NCBI GenBank assembly: GCA_902480035.1
Contig: CABSRC010000015.1
Coordinates: forward strand, 1-21,706
Source of the DNA: an uncultured Streptococcus sp.
GTDB lineage: Bacteria > Bacillota > Bacilli > Lactobacillales > Streptococcaceae
Reading direction: 5' to 3'
DNA: 21,706 nucleotides
Shown: positions 1 through 9,499 of the stretch, one piece after another
Layout of the letters: each line of letters opens with the position of its first letter
Position numbering within the stretch: the first letter of the stretch is position 1
Notes under the pieces: generated by a model
What the model was told of the DNA's origin: nothing
The model's database searches: none
Seen by the model: the letters and a program-made list of their open reading frames with translations, nothing else
Translations under genes and position numbers: made by a program

Positions 1-17
1 AGGGAAAGGAGAAGCAG

Positions 18-1886
18 ATGAAAACTAAGAAAAAAGCAAATCTAGGCTCTATCCTTCGCCTGCTCGACTTCCTTTGGAAAAACTACAAGGTATCCTTGAT
101 TATTTCCTTTATCTTAATCATTCTATCCTCTCTTGCGACGGTCAATGTAACAGCTTCGATTCAGTCCTTGGTCGATGTCTATGTGGAGCCCATGCTAACA
201 AGTAATAGCCATGATTTTGGACCGCTCTTGTCCTTCTTGACACGGGTTGGTTTGATCTGTTTGATCGGGGTACTTGCCAACTATGGCTTTACCTTGATCA
301 TGGCGACTGTTTCACAAGACTCACTTAGAAGTCTTCGAAATCAGTTGTTTGCCCGCATGCAAAAACTGCCCGTTCGTTACTTTGATACCCACCAACATGG
401 GGACATCATGTCTATCTATACCAATGATATTGATGCCCTTCGCCAAGCGATTGAACAATCCATTCCTCAACTTCTATCCTCAGCGATAACCATCCTTGGG
501 GTAACGATTACCATGCTGACGGTTAGTCCACTCCTGTTTTTGATTGTTCTTTTCATGGTTATCGTCATGGTCTTTATCATCAAGGATGTCTCTGGCAAGT
601 CAGGTCGTTACTTTGGCGCCCAACAAAAGAACTTTGGGATTGAGAACGGCTTTATTGAAGAAATGATGTCTGGTCAAAAAGTGGTCAAGGCCTTTGTGCA
701 TGAAAGAGAAAGCATTGAGGATTTTGACCGGATCAATGACCAACTCTTTGAGTCTTCCTACCAGGCTAACCGCTATGCCAATGTCCTCATGCCGATTCTT
801 GGGAACTTGGGAAATGTTTCCTTTGTTCTAACAGCCTTGATCGGGGGCCTCTTTGCGCTAAACGGCGTCGGTGGTTTAACCATTGGTGGTCTTATGGCCT
901 TTCTGCAATTGAACCGTTCCTTCACAGGTCCGATTGCCCAGGTCTCTCAACAATTGAACTTTGTCCTCATGGCCTTGGCTGGTGGAGATCGTGTCTTTGA
1001 TCTTTTGGACGAAGAAGAAGAAGTCGACCAAGGAAAAGTGACGCTGGTCAATTATGAACTGGTCGATGGAGAAATGGTCGAAACTGATCAGAAAACCAAC
1101 AAATGGGCTTGGAAACACCCACGTCCAAACGGAGATTACCAGCTTGTGAAGATGGTCGGAAATGTGGTCTTTGATGATGTTGATTTCTCTTATGATGGGA
1201 AGAAACAAATCCTTCATGGCATCAACTTGTACGCGGATAAGGGGCAAAAAGTGGCCTTTGTCGGAGCGACTGGTGCGGGAAAGACAACCATTACCAACTT
1301 GATCAACCGATTCTATGATATCCAATCCGGAATGATTACTTATGATGGGATCGATATTAAATTGATTGAGAAAGATTCTCTGCGTCGTTCCCTTGGAATC
1401 GTTCTTCAAGATACCCACTTATTTACTGGTACGATTGCAGAAAACATCGCTTACGGCCGTGCTGATGCAACACGGGAAGAAATCCTTGAAGCAGCTCGGA
1501 TTGCCAATGTGGATTCCTTTGTCAAGCACTTGGATCAGGGCTATGAGACAGTCTTGACGGATGATGGGGCTGGTCTATCAAATGGTCAACGACAATTGAT
1601 CGCCATTGCCCGTGCAGCCCTTGCCAATGCGCCTGTCTTGATCCTGGACGAAGCGACGTCTTCTATTGACTCACGGACAGAGAAGATGGTGCAAGAAGGG
1701 ATGGACCGCTTGATGGAAGGTCGGACAGTCTTTGTTATCGCCCACCGTCTATCGACGATTGTCAATTCCGATGTCATCATGGTGATGGACCACGGACGTA
1801 TCATCGAACGAGGCAACCATGCTTCCTTGATGGCAGAACGTGGCACCTATTACCGCCTCTACACCGGTGGACTTGAAATTGATTAA
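18..1886 (+). CDS. ABC exporter subunit, fused membrane and ATPase domains (probable heterodimer half)
   Basis: 622-residue type IV ABC exporter subunit in the cytoplasmic membrane. The N-terminal half (about residues 25-335) is the six-helix membrane domain and the C-terminal part is the ATPase. Visible motifs are Walker A GATGAGKT (416-423), signature LSNGQ (520-524), Walker B ending in LILDE with catalytic Glu545, and the H-loop His576. An acidic and hydrophilic stretch of about 50 residues separates the two domains. In heterodimeric exporters (LmrCD, BmrCD, TM287/288) the subunit with the intact catalytic Glu carries the deviant signature. LSNGQ with an intact Glu therefore suggests this is the LmrD/BmrD-like half, and I infer that its partner lies just upstream, outside the window. 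AAAGGAG sits 7 bases before the ATG. Substrates cannot be read from sequence; drug or peptide export is typical of the family. Confidence 0.93.
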   Translation: MKTKKKANLGSILRLLDFLWKNYKVSLIISFILIILSSLATVNVTASIQSLVDVYVEPMLTSNSHDFGPLLSFLTRVGLICLIGVLANYGFTLIMATVSQDSLRSLRNQLFARMQKLPVRYFDTHQHGDIMSIYTNDIDALRQAIEQSIPQLLSSAITILGVTITMLTVSPLLFLIVLFMVIVMVFIIKDVSGKSGRYFGAQQKNFGIENGFIEEMMSGQKVVKAFVHERESIEDFDRINDQLFESSYQANRYANVLMPILGNLGNVSFVLTALIGGLFALNGVGGLTIGGLMAFLQLNRSFTGPIAQVSQQLNFVLMALAGGDRVFDLLDEEEEVDQGKVTLVNYELVDGEMVETDQKTNKWAWKHPRPNGDYQLVKMVGNVVFDDVDFSYDGKKQILHGINLYADKGQKVAFVGATGAGKTTITNLINRFYDIQSGMITYDGIDIKLIEKDSLRRSLGIVLQDTHLFTGTIAENIAYGRADATREEILEAARIANVDSFVKHLDQGYETVLTDDGAGLSNGQRQLIAIARAALANAPVLILDEATSSIDSRTEKMVQEGMDRLMEGRTVFVIAHRLSTIVNSDVIMVMDHGRIIERGNHASLMAERGTYYRLYTGGLEID

Positions 1887-1890
1887 TAAT

Positions 1891-1922
1891 AAAAAAGCTT
1901 GAGCATTGGCTCAGGCTTTTTT
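1891..1922. terminator. Bidirectional intrinsic terminator between convergent genes
   Basis: An 8-bp stem (GCTTGAGC / GCTCAGGC, one G-U) with loop ATTG is flanked by six A on the left and six T on the right. It lies 4 bases after the ABC gene stop and 3 bases from the stop of the opposing peroxidase gene, so it can serve both strands. Confidence 0.92.
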
Positions 1923-1925
1923 GGC

Positions 1926-2408
1926 TTATTTCTCAAGTAATTCTTGGATCAAGTCTTCCATGGCAGCTGGCTCTGTTTTGGAGGAGAAGCGTTGGGCGAC
2001 TTGGCCTTGTCGGTCGATGACAAATTTTGCGAAGTTCCATTCGATGCGTTTGCCCAGTGGCCCAGCTGCTTGGCTTTTGAGCCAGTCATAGAGAGGAAGG
2101 GCTTCTTTACCATTGACCTTGGCTTTAGCGAATCGTGGGAAGGTGGTCTGGTAGTTGAGGCTGCAGAAGCTATTGATTTCTTCTGCCGTTCCTGGTGCCT
2201 GCCCCATGAATTGGTTACAGGGGATGTCTAGGATTTCCAGCCCCTTTTCCTGGTAGCGCAGGTAGAGATCTTGCAGTCCTTGGTATTGCGGGGTCAAGCC
2301 ACAGCCTGTTGCTGTATTGACCACAATGAGAACCTTACCTTGGTAGTGAGAAAGGGGAATCTCCTCCCCATTCTGGTTTTCTAAAGAAAAATCATAAATG
2401 CTGGTCAT
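1926..2408 (-). CDS. gpo: Glutathione peroxidase-family thiol peroxidase
   Basis: 160 residues, the usual length of bacterial GPx-type peroxidases, which reduce hydrogen peroxide and organic hydroperoxides in the cytoplasm. The catalytic cysteine is C36 in the NTATGCGLTPQY motif (Cys, not Sec). The other tetrad members are Q66 in PCNQF and W124-N125 in EWNF. In many bacterial members the reductant is thioredoxin rather than glutathione, and which applies here cannot be told from sequence. C64 and C82 are further cysteines; C82 is a candidate resolving residue (inference). The start ATG is preceded by AAAGGAT and its own extended -10 promoter, so it is a single-gene unit running convergent to the ABC exporter gene. 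Confidence 0.94.
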   Translation of the reverse strand: MTSIYDFSLENQNGEEIPLSHYQGKVLIVVNTATGCGLTPQYQGLQDLYLRYQEKGLEILDIPCNQFMGQAPGTAEEINSFCSLNYQTTFPRFAKAKVNGKEALPLYDWLKSQAAGPLGKRIEWNFAKFVIDRQGQVAQRFSSKTEPAAMEDLIQELLEK

Positions 2409-2439
2409 AGGTGGTATCCTTTCTGTCTCTTCAACTTTT

Positions 2440-2448
2440 ATTGTAGCA
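2440..2448 (-). promoter_or_regulatory. Extended -10 promoter of the peroxidase gene
   Basis: On the minus strand TGCTACAAT forms an extended -10 (TGn plus TACAAT) about 32 bases before the ATG at 2408. No good -35 is seen at 17 bases, as is common for extended -10 promoters in streptococci. Confidence 0.6.
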
Positions 2449-2510
2449 TAAATCTCCTAATATTGGGCCTAGAGGAGCATGACTTCTTGCTTTAGTCCCT
2501 CCTGTGAAAA

Positions 2511-2519
2511 TGATATAAT
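2511..2519 (+). promoter_or_regulatory. Extended -10 promoter of the rexB-rexA operon
   Basis: TGATATAAT is a perfect extended -10 (TGn plus TATAAT) 48 bases before the rexB ATG. Upstream TTTAGT at 2491-2496 is a poor -35 with 17-base spacing. It is divergent from the peroxidase promoter, with the two -10 boxes about 70 bp apart. Confidence 0.65.
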
Positions 2520-2567
2520 AAGAAGATAACAAGCTCTCAAGAAAATGCCAAAAGGAGAACGGATCGG

Positions 2568-5500
2568 ATGAAATTACTCTATACGGATGTTCGGACCCCC
2601 TTGACCCAGGTCCTGACACAAGAAGCCGTAGGGTTAGTAGAACAGGGCAAGCGTGTGTTTTACATTGCGCCCAACTCTCTTTCCTTTGAAAAAGAAGCCA
2701 AGGTCTTGTCCTATTTAGAAGGTCAGGCTTCTTTTGCCATTACCGTCACGCGCTTTGCGCAAATGGCCCGTTATTTCATCCTGAATCAGGTTTTTGAGGA
2801 GCAACCCTTGGATGACATCGGTCTAGGTATGCTATTTTTTAAAGCTCTGTCCCAGATGAAGGAGCAGGATCTCAAAGCTTACGGGGCCCTGCGCAAGGAT
2901 CCTCAGTTTATCCAGCAACTGGTCCAGCTCTATCATGAATTGCAGACGGCACAGATGGATTTTACCGATTTAGAGATGCTCGAGGAAGCTGAAAAAAGAG
3001 AGGACCTCTTGGCGATTTTTGAAGCGGTCTCTGAGATGCTGGTCCAGCACCAGTATGAATCCCAGTCCAAGATTGCCTTTTTCCTCAATCAGGTTGAAGA
3101 AGGGCACTTGGAAGAGCAATTAAAGGATGTGGCGATCGTCGTTGATGGCTTCACCCGTTTTTCTGCTGAAGAAAAGGCTTTGATTAGTCTCCTTCACCGA
3201 AAAGGAGTGGAGATTGTCATCGGGGTCTATGCCAGTGAAAAAGCCTATCGGGCAAGCTTTAGAGAGGGCAATCTTTACCAAGCAAGTGTTGACTTTCTCC
3301 TTCAGCTGGCAAAGACTTTTGAGGTACAGCCTCAGTATTGTGGGCAAGCGATCGAAGACTCTTTTAGTCGCATTACCCGCATGCTAGAAGCGCGCTATGA
3401 TTTTTCACAAGTGGAAAATGAGCTGGAGGACCAAGATCGAACCGCTGTTCAACTCTGGCAAACCAATACGCAAAAGGAAGAGTTGGAATTTGTCGCTAAA
3501 TCCATCCGTCAGCGTCTTCATGATGGGGCACGCTATCGGGATATTCGGGTCTTGCTAGGCGATGTAGAAGCTTATCAATTGCAGCTCAAGACCATTTTTG
3601 ACCAGTATCAGATCCCCTTTTACTTGGGACGAAGTGAAGCCATGGTCCACCATCCCTTGATTCAGGTCATTGAATCACTAGGGCGGATCAAGCAGTTCAA
3701 TTACCAGACGGAAGACGTCATCAACTTGTTAAAAACGGGTCTGTATAGTGATCTGACGCAAGCAGAAGTCGATGCTTTTGAGCAATACCTTCGTTTTGCG
3801 GAAATTAAAGGTGCTACAAAATTTCACAAGCCTTTTACTAGCAATCGTCAGGGTAAGTTCAATCTGGAAGAGCTCAATACTCTTCGGGAACGCGTCGTTG
3901 AACCTCTAGCCCCTTTCTTTTCACAGCGCAAACAAAAGGTGACCCATCTCTTAACCGCCTTTACAGTATTTCTGCAAGGGGCTCAACTTTCTCAGAATCT
4001 ACAAGCTTTGATCAAGGATCTTGTTTTGGAGGAGCAGGAGCGCTATGACCAGGTCTGGAAGGCCTTTCTCCATGTCTTAGAGGAGTTGAACCTGGTCTTT
4101 GAGGACCAAGAGCTGACAGTGGATGACTTTTTGGCCCTCCTTTTATCGGGGATGCAATTGTCTCAATACCGGACAGTTCCTGCTACGGTCGATGTGGTGA
4201 CGGTTCAGTCCTATGACTTGATTGAACCCTTGACAGCGCCTTATGTCTACGCGATCGGGCTGACCCAGGAGCGTTTTCCAAAGATTGCTCAGAACACCTC
4301 TCTACTCAGTGAAGAAGAGCGCCAGCAGTTGAATGAGGCTACCCAAGAAGGAGCAGAGCTCCAGGTGGTGACCAGCGAAAATCTCAAGAAAAATCGCTTT
4401 GTGGCAGTTTCGCTCCTCAATGCGGCGACCAACCAACTGGTTCTATCGGCCCCTAGCTTGGTTAATGAAATGGAAGATAGTGTCTCTCCTTACCTTGTCG
4501 AATTGACCAAGGAACCTATTGCCATCGAGTGGACGACCAAACAAGCCCAAGCCTCGAGTGATGATATCGGGACCTACCGAGCCCTTTTAGCGCGCGTGAT
4601 CGAACTCCATCAAGAAGAAATTACGAGTGAGCTGTCTCCTGAAGAAGCCAGCTTTTGGGGTGTAGCGGTACGGGTCTTGCGCAAGAAATTAGCTGCTGAA
4701 GGCATCCAGATTCCTCAGATTTCAACGGAATTAAAGAGCCGTCAGCTTCAGTCGGATACGCTTCAAGCGCTCTACCCTGAGGGCAAAGCTTTGACCTTAT
4801 CCGCTTCTGCCTTGAATGAATACTACAAGCACCAGTATGCCTTTTATCTACGCTATGTTTTGGGCTTACAAGAGGATGATACCATCCGGCCAGACGCCCG
4901 CAGTCATGGGAATTTCTTGCACAGGATCTTTGAAAGAGTCTTAAAAGATAGCTCCGATCAAGCGTTTGATCGGCGTTTAAACGAGGCGATTCGAGAAACC
5001 AGCCAAGAAGCAGAGTTCCAGCAACTGTATGGAGAAAATGGAGAGACTGAGTTTATTCGCAACTTGCTTCTTGATACCGCGAAAACAACTGGACGGGTCC
5101 TCGCCCAGCAAAATGGGATCGAGACTATCGGTGAGGAGACCCTCTTTGGTGGAAGCACCCACACCTCTTATCCATTGTCCGATGGCCGTCTTTTGCAGCT
5201 ACGAGGCAAGGTGGATCGCATTGATCAATTGAGGGATCGGGGAGCCCTCGGAGTCGTGGACTACAAGTCCAGTCTGACGCAGTTCCACTATGACAAGTTC
5301 TTTAATGGACTGAATTCTCAATTGCCGACCTATCTTTCTGCCATTCAGGATTTGAAGGAATACCAAGAGGAGCAGGGGATTTTCGGAGCTATGTATTTGG
5401 AAATGGGAGATCCTGTAGTGGATCTGAAAAAGACCAAGACAGTAGAGGATGCCATCAACCAAACCATGAAAAGTCAACAGTACAAGGGACTCTTTATGGC

Positions 5501-5834
5501 AGATCAGGCCCCTTATCTGGGCGAGGCCTATGATAAGAACAAGGCCATGATGCTGAGTAAGGAAGAACTGGACTTGCTCCTCTTGTACAACGCTTATCTT
5601 TATAAAACAGCAGCAGAAGGGATCCTCAAGGGGAAATTTGCCATCAATCCCTATAGTGAAAATGGGCGCAATATTGCACCATTCGTGGAGCAGTTTAAAT
5701 CGATCACAGGATTTGAAGCGGATCGTCACCTAGGTCAGGCACGGTTCTTGACCAAACTAGACCAAAAAGGCATACGCGGTGAAAAGGTGAAAGCCGCTTG
5801 GATCGAGAAGATGAAGGAGGTCTTGAACAAATGA
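2568..5834 (+). CDS. rexB: ATP-dependent exonuclease/helicase subunit RexB
   Basis: 1088 residues, matching streptococcal RexB, the partner of RexA in the AddAB-type helicase-nuclease that resects double-strand DNA ends up to Chi and loads RecA. The C-terminal PD-(D/E)XK nuclease is visible: GKVDRID (D883) followed by VVDYKSS (D898, K900). The N-terminus has no GxxxxGKT Walker A, unlike Bacillus AddB, so this subunit probably does not hydrolyse ATP. The protein has a single cysteine, in the N-terminal third, and the position where AddB has its first iron-sulfur cysteine reads YYKHQYAF (H755). The 4Fe-4S staple of AddB is therefore absent. AAGGAG lies 10 bases before the ATG. The stop overlaps the rexA start (ATGA), which implies translational coupling. 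Confidence 0.95.
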   Translation: MKLLYTDVRTPLTQVLTQEAVGLVEQGKRVFYIAPNSLSFEKEAKVLSYLEGQASFAITVTRFAQMARYFILNQVFEEQPLDDIGLGMLFFKALSQMKEQDLKAYGALRKDPQFIQQLVQLYHELQTAQMDFTDLEMLEEAEKREDLLAIFEAVSEMLVQHQYESQSKIAFFLNQVEEGHLEEQLKDVAIVVDGFTRFSAEEKALISLLHRKGVEIVIGVYASEKAYRASFREGNLYQASVDFLLQLAKTFEVQPQYCGQAIEDSFSRITRMLEARYDFSQVENELEDQDRTAVQLWQTNTQKEELEFVAKSIRQRLHDGARYRDIRVLLGDVEAYQLQLKTIFDQYQIPFYLGRSEAMVHHPLIQVIESLGRIKQFNYQTEDVINLLKTGLYSDLTQAEVDAFEQYLRFAEIKGATKFHKPFTSNRQGKFNLEELNTLRERVVEPLAPFFSQRKQKVTHLLTAFTVFLQGAQLSQNLQALIKDLVLEEQERYDQVWKAFLHVLEELNLVFEDQELTVDDFLALLLSGMQLSQYRTVPATVDVVTVQSYDLIEPLTAPYVYAIGLTQERFPKIAQNTSLLSEEERQQLNEATQEGAELQVVTSENLKKNRFVAVSLLNAATNQLVLSAPSLVNEMEDSVSPYLVELTKEPIAIEWTTKQAQASSDDIGTYRALLARVIELHQEEITSELSPEEASFWGVAVRVLRKKLAAEGIQIPQISTELKSRQLQSDTLQALYPEGKALTLSASALNEYYKHQYAFYLRYVLGLQEDDTIRPDARSHGNFLHRIFERVLKDSSDQAFDRRLNEAIRETSQEAEFQQLYGENGETEFIRNLLLDTAKTTGRVLAQQNGIETIGEETLFGGSTHTSYPLSDGRLLQLRGKVDRIDQLRDRGALGVVDYKSSLTQFHYDKFFNGLNSQLPTYLSAIQDLKEYQEEQGIFGAMYLEMGDPVVDLKKTKTVEDAINQTMKSQQYKGLFMADQAPYLGEAYDKNKAMMLSKEELDLLLLYNAYLYKTAAEGILKGKFAINPYSENGRNIAPFVEQFKSITGFEADRHLGQARFLTKLDQKGIRGEKVKAAWIEKMKEVLNK

Positions 5835-8800
5835 TCAAACAAGCATTTTTGACAAGAGAAGAAATCAAGGCCCTTCAGGCCCAAGAGGCAACTTCTACCA
5901 AAGAGCAAAAGCGGACACCAGAACAGATCGATGCCATCTATAGTTCGGGGACCAATATCTTGGTGTCGGCCTCTGCTGGATCAGGAAAGACCTTTGTCAT
6001 GGTGCAGCGGATACTGGATCAGATCCAGCGTGGCATTTCGATTAAGGAGCTCTTTATCTCGACCTTTACGGTCAAGGCAGCAGGAGAGCTCAAGGAACGT
6101 TTGGAAAGTGAACTTGGGAAAGCCCTGCAAGCGAGCGATGACCCAGAGCTCAAGCAACACCTGGCCCGTCAAATCGCAGATGTCGCCACCAGCGATATCG
6201 GAACTATGGATTCCTTTACCCAAAAGGTCCTAACGCGCTATGGCTATTTTCTTGGGTTGGCGCCTCAGTTTCGCATTTTACAAAATGCTAGTGAGCAGCG
6301 CCTCTTACAAAATGAAGTCTTTCAAGCTGTTTTTGACCGCTATTACCAGGGGGAAAATCAAGAGGCCTTTGTCCAGATGGTCAAGAATTTCACGGGACAG
6401 CGCAAAAATTTATCCTTGTTTAAAGAACAGATCTACCAGATCTATGACTTTCTTCAGTCGACCAGTGATCCGGAGAAATGGCTGGAAGAGCATTTCCTAA
6501 AAGGTTATGAAGAGACCGATTTTGACCAGGTGGAAGCTACTCTGATGGAGAGCATCCAGCAGGCCCTTTATGAGGCAGAGAGCTTTTTTGCCTTTCATTT
6601 GTCCAATGAAGGTCAAGCATTTGGCAAGGCCAAATATTTGGAAGCTGTCGAAGAGGTGCTCGATCAGATTGGAAGCCTGACAGGTCGCACCAATAAAGAG
6701 CAACTGACCTCTGTCCTAAAGGCAGTCGTCGCGATTAGTCGGGCTTCAAATGGGGGAGCCTTGACCAACAGAGCCCGAAAAGAAGAGCTAAAAGACCTAG
6801 TCACGGCTTATAATCAGGATAAAACCATACATATCAATCGCCTCAGAGACTTGGAAAATCAGCTCTATCAGCTGGAATTTCAACAAACCTTCCACCAAGA
6901 AGAAGGCCCCATGCTCTCCTTGCTACGGGACTTTATCAGAGACTTTTCTCACGCTTATCTGGAACGAAAAATCCAAGAAAAAGCTTATGAATTTGGGGAT
7001 ATCAGTCATTTTGCCATTCAAATTTTAGAGCAATTCCCAGAGGTGAGACAAGCCTATCAAGAGCGCTATCATGAGGTCATGGTCGATGAGTACCAGGATA
7101 CCAACCACACCCAAGAGCGGATGTTGGACTTGCTGTCAAATGGCCACAATCGCTTCATGGTGGGGGATATCAAGCAATCCATTTATCGCTTCCGTCAGGC
7201 AGATCCACAGATTTTCAATGATAAATTTAAAGCCTACCAAGAAGAAGGGGCGAAGGGGCGGTTGATCCTCCTCAAGGAAAATTTCCGGAGTCATGTGGAG
7301 GTATTGGACGCGACCAATGATGTCTTTCGCCATTTGATGGACGAAGAGGTGGGCGAGATTGACTACAATCAAACCCACTATCTGGTCGCAGGTAGTGACA
7401 AGCAGCGCTTAGCCTTGCCACAACATCGGGCAGAATTTTTGCTCTATGATGGCTCCCAAGACCAGGAAGAAAAGGCCGATGACGAGGAAGCTACCTCTGG
7501 AGTCGAGACGATTTCCAAGGGAGAAATTCTCCTGGTCATCAAAGAAATTTTGCGTCTCCATCGGGTAGAAAAAGTGCCCTTTAAAGAGATCACGCTCTTG
7601 ACTGCGACTCGAACTCGAAATGATGCGATTCTGGAAGCCTTTGACCAGTACCATATTCCGATTGTGGCAGATAGCGGACAGGCGCATTATCTTGAGTCAC
7701 TGGAAGTGATGGTCATGCTGGATACCTTGCGGACCATTAACAATCCCTTGCATGATTATCCCTTAGTGGCCCTCATGAAATCCTCTATGTTTGACTTTGA
7801 TGAAGATGAGCTGGCACGGATTTCCTTGCAGACGCTTCCAGAGCAAAAGCAAGTGGCCTTCTATCACAAGGTCCAGTTAGCCCTTGAAAAGACTGCAGAG
7901 CAGGCGCGGTTGATCGATGCCAAGCTTTCAGCTAAAATCAAGAACTTCCTCAAAGTTTTATCTACTTGGCGGGCCGCTGCCAAGACCTCTTCGCTCTATG
8001 ATTTGCTGTGGAAAATTTATGAGGATCGTTATTACTATGACTATGTCGGGGCCCTTCCAAATGGGGCCCAGCGCCAGGCCAACCTCTATGCCTTGACGCT
8101 TCGGGCCAATGATTACGAGAAGGCCAGCTTTAAGGGCTTGTCGCGCTTCATTGCCATGATCGACAAGGTGATCGAAAATGAACACGATTTGGCCAGCGTC
8201 CCTCTTGCAGCACCCAAAGATGCCGTCCAGCTCATGACCGTCCATAAGAGTAAGGGGCTGGAATTCAAGTATGTCTTTATTCTCAATATGGACAAGGCCT
8301 TTAACCGTAAGGATCAATCGGGGCCAATCATTCTCAGTCGCCAAAAAGGGATTGGCTTTAAATATGTTGCGAGTCTTCCGGTTGAGACAGAGAATCCAGC
8401 TGCTCCAGAAACCATTCGCCTGCAGATCGAAACGCCTTGCTACCAACGCAATGTGGAAGAAACAAAATTGGCCACGATTTCGGAGCAGATGCGTCTTCTT
8501 TATGTCGCTATGACACGGGCTGAGCTCAAGCTCTATCTGGTCGGAAAAGGCCGTGAAGACAAACTGCGTGATACCGATTGGGGGACTAGTCGCAATGGCA
8601 AATTGGATCCGGAAAAACGAAAAGAATGGACCTCTTATCAGGACTGGCTCTTTGCTATTCAAGATGTGTTTACCAAGAATACTCTGGCCTATGACACGCG
8701 TTTTGTGACAGATGAAGACCTGACAGCAGACCAGCTGGAACCGCTAGAGAAGGAGAAGGATTCCCGCCTGGATCAGCTCAAGGATGTCCGCCAGTCAGAG

Positions 8801-9496
8801 GATATTCGTCGGGCCTTGGATATCTTGGAAAATGTTGATCGGCTCAATCAGCTCTATGCTCCGGCCATTCATTTACCAAGTGTCCGTACCCCTAGTCAGA
8901 TCAAGAAATTCTACGAGCCGGTCATGGATGCCAATGGCGTCCAGATCATGGATGCAAAGAGTGTGACGCCTGACTTTGAGCTACCAACTTTTGGTCAAGA
9001 AAAATCCGTGACAGGAGCCCAAGTCGGAAGTGCTGTCCATGAACTCATGCAGCGCGTGCCTCTTGAAGAAGAAATCACGCTAGATACACTGCGTCAAGCC
9101 TTGGAGCAAGTCCAAGCAGAGCCAGCAGTCAAAGCCCGTATTAAGCTAGAGGCCATCCTTGCTTTCTATGAGACACCTTTGGGGACCTTGCTTCAAAAAG
9201 AGGCCTCTCGAGTCCGGCGCGAAGCACCCTTTGCCATGCTGAAGAAAGATCCAGCTAGTGGTGAGGACTTTGTCGTGCGGGGGATCTTGGATGGTTACTT
9301 GGTGCTAGAAGACCGGATCCTGCTCTTTGATTACAAGACGGATCACTACAAGATTCCTAGCCAATTGGTCGAACGCTACCGAGATCAGCTCGATCTCTAT
9401 GCAGAAGCTCTTCGTCGTTCTTATGGCAAAGAGCAAGTAGAAAAATACCTCGTGCTTCTAGGTGGCCCCCATCTAGAAGTGGTGAAAGTGGAGTAA
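5831..9496 (+). CDS. rexA: ATP-dependent exonuclease/helicase subunit RexA
   Basis: UvrD/Rep-type superfamily 1 helicase fused to a C-terminal RecB-like nuclease, 1221 residues from the start chosen here. Motifs: Walker A ASAGSGKT (47-54), motif II VDEYQDTN (D419, E420), motif III-like GDIKQSIYRFRQADP just after it, a late helicase motif MTVHKSKGLEF, then LLYVAMTRA. The nuclease has GILDG (D1154) and FDYKTD (D1167, K1169), with a QLDLY helix after it. An in-frame start at 5798 is possible, but the ATG at 5831 is preferred because AAGGAGG lies 10 bases upstream and it overlaps the rexB stop in ATGA. With RexB it forms the end-processing nuclease; since RexB lacks an ATPase motif, RexA is the only motor. 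Confidence 0.95.
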   Translation: MIKQAFLTREEIKALQAQEATSTKEQKRTPEQIDAIYSSGTNILVSASAGSGKTFVMVQRILDQIQRGISIKELFISTFTVKAAGELKERLESELGKALQASDDPELKQHLARQIADVATSDIGTMDSFTQKVLTRYGYFLGLAPQFRILQNASEQRLLQNEVFQAVFDRYYQGENQEAFVQMVKNFTGQRKNLSLFKEQIYQIYDFLQSTSDPEKWLEEHFLKGYEETDFDQVEATLMESIQQALYEAESFFAFHLSNEGQAFGKAKYLEAVEEVLDQIGSLTGRTNKEQLTSVLKAVVAISRASNGGALTNRARKEELKDLVTAYNQDKTIHINRLRDLENQLYQLEFQQTFHQEEGPMLSLLRDFIRDFSHAYLERKIQEKAYEFGDISHFAIQILEQFPEVRQAYQERYHEVMVDEYQDTNHTQERMLDLLSNGHNRFMVGDIKQSIYRFRQADPQIFNDKFKAYQEEGAKGRLILLKENFRSHVEVLDATNDVFRHLMDEEVGEIDYNQTHYLVAGSDKQRLALPQHRAEFLLYDGSQDQEEKADDEEATSGVETISKGEILLVIKEILRLHRVEKVPFKEITLLTATRTRNDAILEAFDQYHIPIVADSGQAHYLESLEVMVMLDTLRTINNPLHDYPLVALMKSSMFDFDEDELARISLQTLPEQKQVAFYHKVQLALEKTAEQARLIDAKLSAKIKNFLKVLSTWRAAAKTSSLYDLLWKIYEDRYYYDYVGALPNGAQRQANLYALTLRANDYEKASFKGLSRFIAMIDKVIENEHDLASVPLAAPKDAVQLMTVHKSKGLEFKYVFILNMDKAFNRKDQSGPIILSRQKGIGFKYVASLPVETENPAAPETIRLQIETPCYQRNVEETKLATISEQMRLLYVAMTRAELKLYLVGKGREDKLRDTDWGTSRNGKLDPEKRKEWTSYQDWLFAIQDVFTKNTLAYDTRFVTDEDLTADQLEPLEKEKDSRLDQLKDVRQSEDIRRALDILENVDRLNQLYAPAIHLPSVRTPSQIKKFYEPVMDANGVQIMDAKSVTPDFELPTFGQEKSVTGAQVGSAVHELMQRVPLEEEITLDTLRQALEQVQAEPAVKARIKLEAILAFYETPLGTLLQKEASRVRREAPFAMLKKDPASGEDFVVRGILDGYLVLEDRILLFDYKTDHYKIPSQLVERYRDQLDLYAEALRRSYGKEQVEKYLVLLGGPHLEVVKVE

Positions 9497-9499
9497 ATC

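Noticed and set aside
7958..8662. 234-residue minus-strand frame inside rexA
   Set aside because: Long only because of rexA codon use; no ribosome site or recognisable domain, and rexA motifs on the plus strand cover the same bases.
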